Shown piece after piece: positions 57,420 to 64,000 of a DNA stretch of 64,000 bases. Position numbers and translations under genes: made by a program. The notes below the pieces were generated by a model, which was not told the DNA's origin, did not search any database, and was given only the letters and a program-made list of their open reading frames with translations. Source of the stretch: Aphidius gifuensis (Eukaryota; Arthropoda; Insecta; Hymenoptera; Braconidae); the NCBI RefSeq assembly GCF_014905175.1, contig NC_057789.1, positions 18,092,496 through 18,156,495 on the forward strand, read 5' to 3'. The first letter of the stretch is position 1. The number at the start of each line of letters is the position of its first letter.

Positions 57420-60400
57420 AAAAAAACATAAATTCTGGTTTAACATCAACCACCTGTTCGGCGGTTCAAAAAACATCTTACAAAAAAAAATTCTGACACT
57501 ACATTTTGTTAAATAAAAAAAAAAATAAACGACCAAAAAATTTCAAAAAAATATCGTAGAGTCTACAGATGAAGCGTCGTCGATTGAATTACTGCCGGAT
57601 CCGATCCGTCAATATTTGAAATTGGGCCCTTTCGAAAAATGGCACTATCACATCTGATAAGGCCCAAACATTGAAAATAAATATAATGATCGCTTTTGGG
57701 GAAAAAAAAAAACATAAATTTCATTTAACATCAACTAATTCGGTTCGACGGTTCAAAAAATATCTTGCAAAAAAAAATTCTGACTCTACATTCTTTTTAA
57801 TAATAAACAACGAAAAAATTTCAAAAAAATATCGTCGAGTCTACAGATGAAGCGTCGTCGATTGAATCATTGCCGGATCGGATCCGTCAATATTTGAAAG
57901 TGGGCCCTGCCGAAAAATGCGGATATTAAATTTAATAAGGCCCAAAATTTGAAAATAAATAAGATGACTGCTTTTGGGAAAAAAAAAACATAAATTTCAT
58001 TTAACATCAACTAATTCGGTTCGGCGGTTCAAAAAACATCTTACAAAAAAAAATTCTGACACTACATTTTGTTTGATAAAAAAAAGATAAACGACTAAAA
58101 AATTTCAAAAAAAAATCGTAGAGTCTACAGATGAAGCGTCGTCGATTGAATCATTGCCGGATCCGATCCGTCAATATTTGAAATTAGGCCCTGTCGAAAA
58201 ATGGCACTATCACATCTAATAAGGCCCAAACATTGAAAATAAATATAATGATCGCTTTTGGGGAAGAAAAAACATAAATTTCATTTAACATCAACTAATT
58301 CGGTTCGGCGGTTCAAAAAACATCTTACAAAAAAAAATTCTGACTCTACATTCTTTTTAATAATAAACAACGAAAAAATTTCAAAAAAATATCGTCGAGT
58401 CTACAGATGAAGCGTCGTCGATTGAATCATTGCCGGATCCGATCCGTCAATATTTGAAAGTGGGCCCTGTCGAAAAATGGCACTATCACATCTAATAAGG
58501 CCCAAACATTAAAAATAAATATAATGATCGCTTTTGGGAAAAAATAACATAAATTTCATTTGAAATTGGGCCCTGCCGAAAAATGCGGATATTAAATTTA
58601 ATAAGGCCCAAAATTTGAAAATAAATAAGATGACTGCTTTTGGGGAAGAAAAAACATAAATTTCATTTAACATCAACTAATTCGGTTCGGCGGTTCAAAA
58701 AACATCTTACAAAAAAAAATTCTGACTCTACATTCTTTTTAATAATAAACAACGAACAAATTTCAAAAAAATATCGTCGAGTCTACAGATGAAGCGTCGT
58801 CGATTGAATCATTGCCGGATCCGATCCGTCAATATTTGAAAGTGGGCCCTGTCGAAAAATGGCACTATCACATCTAATAAGGCCCAAACATTGAAAATAA
58901 ATATAATGATCGCTTTTGGGAAAAAAAAACATAAATTTCATTTAACATCAACTAATTCGGTTCGGCAGTTCAAAAAACATCTTACAAAAAAAAATTCTGA
59001 CACTACATTTTGTTAAATAAAAAAAAAAATAAACGACCAAAAAATTTCAAAAAAATATCGTAGAGTCTACAGATGAAGCGTCGTCGATTGAATTACTGCC
59101 GGATCCGATCCTTCAATATTTGAAATTGGGCCCTTTCGAAAAATGGCACTATCACATCTGATAAGGCCCAAACATTGAAAATAAATATAATGATCGCTTT
59201 TGGGGAAAAAAAAAAACATAAATTTCATTTAACATCAACTAATTCGGTTCGACGGTTCAAAAACTATCTTGCAAAAAAAAATTCTGACTCTACATTTTTT
59301 TTAATAAAAAAAAAAAATAAACAACGAAAAAATTTCAAAAAATATCGTCGAGTCTACAGATAAATCGTCGTCGATTGAATCATTGCCGGATCTGATCCGT
59401 CAATATTTGAAATTGGGCCCTGCCGAAAAATGCGGATATTAAATTTAATAAGGCCCAAAATTTGAAAATAAATAAGATGACTGCTTTTGGGGAAAAAAAA
59501 ACATAAATTTCATTTAACATCAACTAATTCGGTTCGGCGGTTCAAAAAACATCTTACAAAAAAAAATTCTGACACTACATTTTGTTTGATAAAAAAAAGA
59601 TAAACGACTAAAAAATTTCAAAAAAAAATCGTAGAGTCTACAGATGAAGCGTCGTCGATTGAATCATTGCCGGATCCGATCCGTCAATATTTGAAATTAG
59701 GCCCTGTCGAAAAATGGCACTATCACATCTAATAAGGCCCAAACATTGATAATAAATATAATGATCGCTTTTGGGGAAAAAAAAAAACATAAATTTCATT
59801 TAACATCAACTAATTCCGTTCGGCGGTTCAAAAAACATCTTACAAAAAAAAATTCTGACTCTACATTCTTTTTAATAATAAACAACGAAAAAATTTCAAA
59901 AAAATATCGTCGAGTCTACAGATGAAGCGTCGTCGATTGAATCATTGCCGGATCCGATCCGTCAATATTTGAAAGTGGGCCCTGTCGAAAAATGGCACTA
60001 TCACATCTAATAAGGCCCAAACATTAAAAATAAATATAATGATCGCTTTTGGGAAAAAATAACATAAATTCCATTTGAAATTGGGCCCTGCCGAAAAATG
60101 CGGATATTAAATTTAATAAGGCCCAAAATTTGAAAATAAATAAGATGACTGCTTTTGGGGAAGAAAAAACATAAATTTCATTTAACATCAACTAATTCGG
60201 TTCGGCGGTTCAAAAAACATCTTACAAAAAAAAATTCTGACACTACATTTTGTTAAATAAAAAAAAAAATAAACGACCAAAAAATTTCAAAAAAATATCG
60301 TAGAGTCTACAGATGAAGCGTCGTCGATTGAATCATTGCCGGATCCGATCCGTCAATATTTGAAATTGGGCCCTGTCGAAAAATGGCACTATCACATCTA

Positions 60401-63400
60401 ATAAGGCCCAAACATTGAAAATAAATATAATGATCGCTTTTGGGAAAAAAAAAACATAAATTTCATTTAACATCAACTAATTCGGTTCGACGGTTCAAAA
60501 AATATCTTGCAAAAAAAAATTCTGACTCTACATTTTTTTTAATAAAAAAAAAAAATAAACAACGAAAAAATTTCAAAAAATATCGTCGAGTCTACAGATG
60601 AAGCGTCGTCGATTGAATCATTGCCGGATCTGATCCGTCAATATTTGAAATTGGGCCCTGCCGAAAAATGCGGATATTAAATTTAATAAGGCCCAAAATT
60701 TGAAAATAAATAAGATGACTGCTTTTGGGGAAAAAAAAACATAAATTTCATTTAACATCAACTAATTCGGTTCGGCGGTTCAAAAAACATCTTACAAAAA
60801 AAAATTCTGACACTACATTTTGTTTAATAAAAAAAAGATAAACGACTAAAAAATTTCAAAAAAAAATCGTAGAGTCTACAGATGAAGCGTCGTCGATTGA
60901 ATCATTGCCGGATCCGATCCGTCAATATTTGAAATTGGGCCCTGTCGAAAAATGGCACTATCACATCTAATAAGGCCCAAACATTGAAAATAAATATAAT
61001 GATCGCTTTTGGGAAAAAAAAACATAAATTTCATTTAACATCAACTAATTCGGTTCGGCGGTTCAAAAAACATCTTACAAAAAAAAATTCTGACACTACA
61101 TTTTGTTAAATAAAAAAAAAAATAAACGACCAAAAAATTTCAAAAAAATATCGTAGAGTCTACAGATGAAGCGTCGTCGATTGAATTACTGCCGGATCCG
61201 ATCCGTCAATATTTGAAATTGGGCCCTGTCGAAAAATGGCACTATCACATCTAATAAGGCCCAAACATTGAAAATAAATATAATGATCGCTTTTGGGAAA
61301 AAAAAACATAAATTTCATTTAACATCAACTAATTCGGTTCGGCGGTTCAAAAAACATCTTACAAAAAAAAATTCTGACACTACATTTTGTTAAATAAAAA
61401 AAAAAATAAACGACCAAAGAATTTCAAAAAAATATCGTCGAGTCTACAGATAAATCGTCGTCGATTGAATCATTGCCGGATCTGATCCGTCAATATTTGA
61501 AATTGGGCCCTGCCGAAAAATGCGGATATTAAATTTAATAAGGCCCAAAATTTGAAAATAAATAAGATGACTGCTTTTGGGGAAAAAAAAACATAAATTT
61601 CATTTAACATCAACTAATTCGGTTCGGCGGTTCAAAAAACATCTTACAAAAAAAAATTCTGACACTACATTTTGTTTGATAAAAAAAAGATAAACGACTA
61701 AAAAATTTCAAAAAAAAATCGTAGAGTCTACAGATGAAGCGTCGTCGATTGAATCATTGCCGGATCCGATCCGTCAATATTTGAAATTAGGCCCTGTCGA
61801 AAAATGGCACTATCACATCTAATAAGGCCCAAACATTGAAAATAAATATAATGATCGCTTTTGGGGAAAAAAAAAAACATAAATTTCATTTAACATCAAC
61901 TAATTCGGTTCGGCGGTTCAAAAAACATCTTACAAAAAAAAATTCTGACTCTACATTCTTTTTAATAATAAACAACGAAAAAATTTCAAAAAAATATCGT
62001 CGAGTCTACAGATGAAGCGTCGTCGATTGAATCATTGCCGGATCCGATCCGTCAATATTTGAAAGTGGGCCCTGTCGAAAAATGGCACTATCACATCTAA
62101 TAAGGCCCAAACATTAAAAATAAATATAATGATCGCTTTTGGGAAAAAATAACATAAATTTCATTTGAAATTGGGCCCTGCCGAAAAATGCGGATATTAA
62201 ATTTAATAAGGCCCAAAATTTGAAAATAAATAAGATGACTGCTTTTGGGGAAGAAAAAACATAAATTTCATTTAACATCAACTAATTCGGTTCGGCGGTT
62301 CAAAAAACATCTTACAAAAAAAAATTCTGACACTACATTTTGTTTAATAAAAAAAAAATAAACGACCAAAAAATTTCAAAAAAAAATCGTAGAGTCTACA
62401 GATGAAGCGTCGTCAATTGAATCATTGCCGGATCCGATCCGTCAATATTTGAAATTGGGCCCTGTCGAAAAATGGCACTATCACATCTAATAAGGCCCAA
62501 ACATTGAAAATAAATATAATGATCGCTTTTGGGAAAAAAAAACATAAATTTCATTTAACATCAACTAATTCGGTTCGGCGGTTCAAAAAACATCTTACAA
62601 AAAAAAATTCTGACTCTACATTCTTTTTAATAATAAACAACGAAAAAATTTCAAAAAAATATCGTCGAGTCTACAGATGAAGCGTCGTCGATTGAATCAT
62701 TGCCGGATCCGATCCGTCAATATTTGAAAGTGGGCCCTGTCGAAAAATGGCACTATCACATCTAATAAGGCCCAAACATTGAAAATAAATATAATGATCG
62801 CTTTTGGGAAAAAAAAACATAAATTTCATTTAACATCAACTAATTCGGTTCGGCGGTTCAAAAAACATCTTACAAAAAAAAATTCTGACACTACATTTTG
62901 TTAAATAAAAAAAAAAATAAACGACCAAAAAATTTCAAAAAAATATCGTAGAGTCTACAGATGAAGCGTCGTCGATTGAATCATTGCCGGATCCGATCCG
63001 TCAATATTTGAAATTGGGCCCTGTCGAAAAATGGCACTATCAATATCTAATAAGCAAGTCCCAAACATTGAAAATAAATATAATGATCGCTTTTGGGAAA
63101 AAAAAAACATAAATTTCATTTAACATCAACTAATTCGGTTCGGCGGTTCAAAAAACATCTTACAAAAAAAAATTCTGACTCTACATTCTGTTTAATAGAA
63201 AAAAAAATAAACAACGAAAAAATTTCAAAAAAATATGGTCGAGTCTACAGATAAATCGTCGTCGATTGAATCATTGCCGGATCCGATCCGTCAATATTTG
63301 AAATTGGGCCCTGTCGAAAAATGGCACTATCACATCTGATAAGGCCCAAACATTGAAAATAAATATAATGATCGCTTTTGGGAAAAAAAAACATAAATTT

Positions 63401-64000
63401 CATTTAACATCAACTAATTCGGTTCGGCGGTTGAAAAAATATCTTGCAAAAACAAATTCTGACACTACATTTTGTTTAATAAAAAAAAAAATAAACAACG
63501 AAAAAATTTCAAAAAAATATCGTAGAGTCTACAGATGAAGCGTCGTCGATTGAATCACCGCCCGATCCGATACGTTAATATTTGAAATTGGGCCCTGTCG
63601 AAAAATGGCACTATCACATCTGATAAGGCCCAAACATTGAAAATAAATATAATGATCGCTTTTGGAAAAAAAATAAACATAAATTTCATTTAACATCAAC
63701 TAATTCGGTTCGGCGGTTTAAAAAATATCTTGCAAAAAAAAATTCTGACTCTACATTCTTTTTAATGAAAAAAAAAATAAACAACGAAAAAATTTCAAAA
63801 AAATATCGTCGAGTCTACAGATGAAGCGTCGTCGATTGAATCATTGCCGGATCCGATCCGTCAATATTTGAAATTGGGCCCTGTCGAAAAATGGCACTAT
63901 CACATCTGATAAGGCCCAAACATTGAAAATAAATATAATGATCGCTTTTGGGAAAAAAAAACATAAATTTCATTTAACATCAACTAATTCGGTTCGGCGG
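57420..64000 (+). repeat. Sat-B satellite array, monomers of about 280 bp with peptide-coding stretch
   Basis: Monomer starts (gtctacag) at 57561, 57839, 58123, 58399, 58781 and 59065 give periods of 276-284 bp plus one 382-bp variant. Each monomer contains STDEASSIE, LPDPIRQYLKLGPVEKWHY (or a variant ending EKCGY) and a stop, then ataaggccca, then a second open stretch KHKFHLTSTNSVRRFKKYLA. Two monomer types differ at the EKWHYHI/EKCGY end and at act(a/c)tacatt-gtt/ctt. A fused 382-bp variant recurs near 58557, 60073 and 62163. The array extends beyond the window. ORFs here are satellite-derived. Confidence 0.95.

Noticed and set aside
57309..57536. 75-codon minus-strand ORF crossing the gap
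   Set aside because: It is held open only by the 100 N bases and is not evidence of coding.
59175..63538. 61- and 62-codon ORFs MKINIMIAFG...
   Set aside because: Not listed as genes because they are single satellite monomers. They are discussed as the Sat-B coding-frame observation.
41100..64000. CRISPR-like array
   Set aside because: The repeats are 200-280 bp with no unique spacers, in a eukaryotic genome; they are satellites.

Overview
The window is eukaryotic nuclear DNA from a very AT-rich genome. The best host gene is a two-exon SPATA2/tamozhennic-like gene with a short canonical intron. A broken copy of the PP2A scaffold subunit also keeps a GT-AG intron. These genes, together with BED-finger hAT, Ty3/gypsy and many TIR elements, suggest an insect. 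An AT-rich hymenopteran such as a parasitoid wasp is my best guess, but that is inference and no marker here proves it. Almost everything else is repeats, and most six-frame ORFs are chance or lie inside repeats.

Layout. 1-5.9 kb: AT-rich DNA with fold-back elements, a CCCTGG-ended MITE, a decayed BED-finger hAT transposase (minus), a tRNA-like SINE head and a 755-bp long-inverted-repeat element. 5.94-7.78 kb: the SPATA2/tamo-like gene (minus), apparently intact. 7.85-12.24 kb: a nest of TIR transposons starting about 70 bp upstream of its ATG. The order is a short palindrome, split by a hAT-like element, which encloses another TIR element and a second hAT-like element. The cores of the two inner elements carry palindromic 'Sat-A' units. 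12.5-18 kb: more MITEs and palindromes. 18.2-22.7 kb: a possible small spliced ORF, the PP2A-A pseudogene split by a hAT MITE with a clean 8-bp target duplication, and CCGGCAT-repeat MITEs. 23.7-24.2 kb: two dispersed 'Sat-B' units. 24.2-34.5 kb: AT-rich DNA with tandem repeats, a solo LTR (TSD CTAT) and twin hairpins. 34.57-38.3 kb: a decayed Ty3/gypsy element on the minus strand (gag zinc knuckle, protease, truncated RT) with a Lys-type primer binding site and an LTR relative of the solo LTR. 38.7-40.1 kb: a candidate two-exon small gene (minus) and two decayed unrecognised ORFs (plus). 41.1-57.32 kb: a 16-kb Sat-A array of roughly 200-bp palindromic monomers with a roughly 3.2-kb higher-order period. 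57,320-57,419: a 100-N gap. 57.42-64 kb: a Sat-B array of roughly 280-bp monomers that each carry a recognisable peptide-coding stretch.

No operon-like or pathway relation between genes is visible. The coherent story is transposon and satellite dynamics. Sat-A-like palindromes sit inside TIR elements with at least three different ends and also form the large array. Several TIR families fill their subterminal regions with one private short motif in both orientations. The ORF-bearing Sat-B satellite and the TIR-element/Sat-A relationship are the best candidates for something undescribed.
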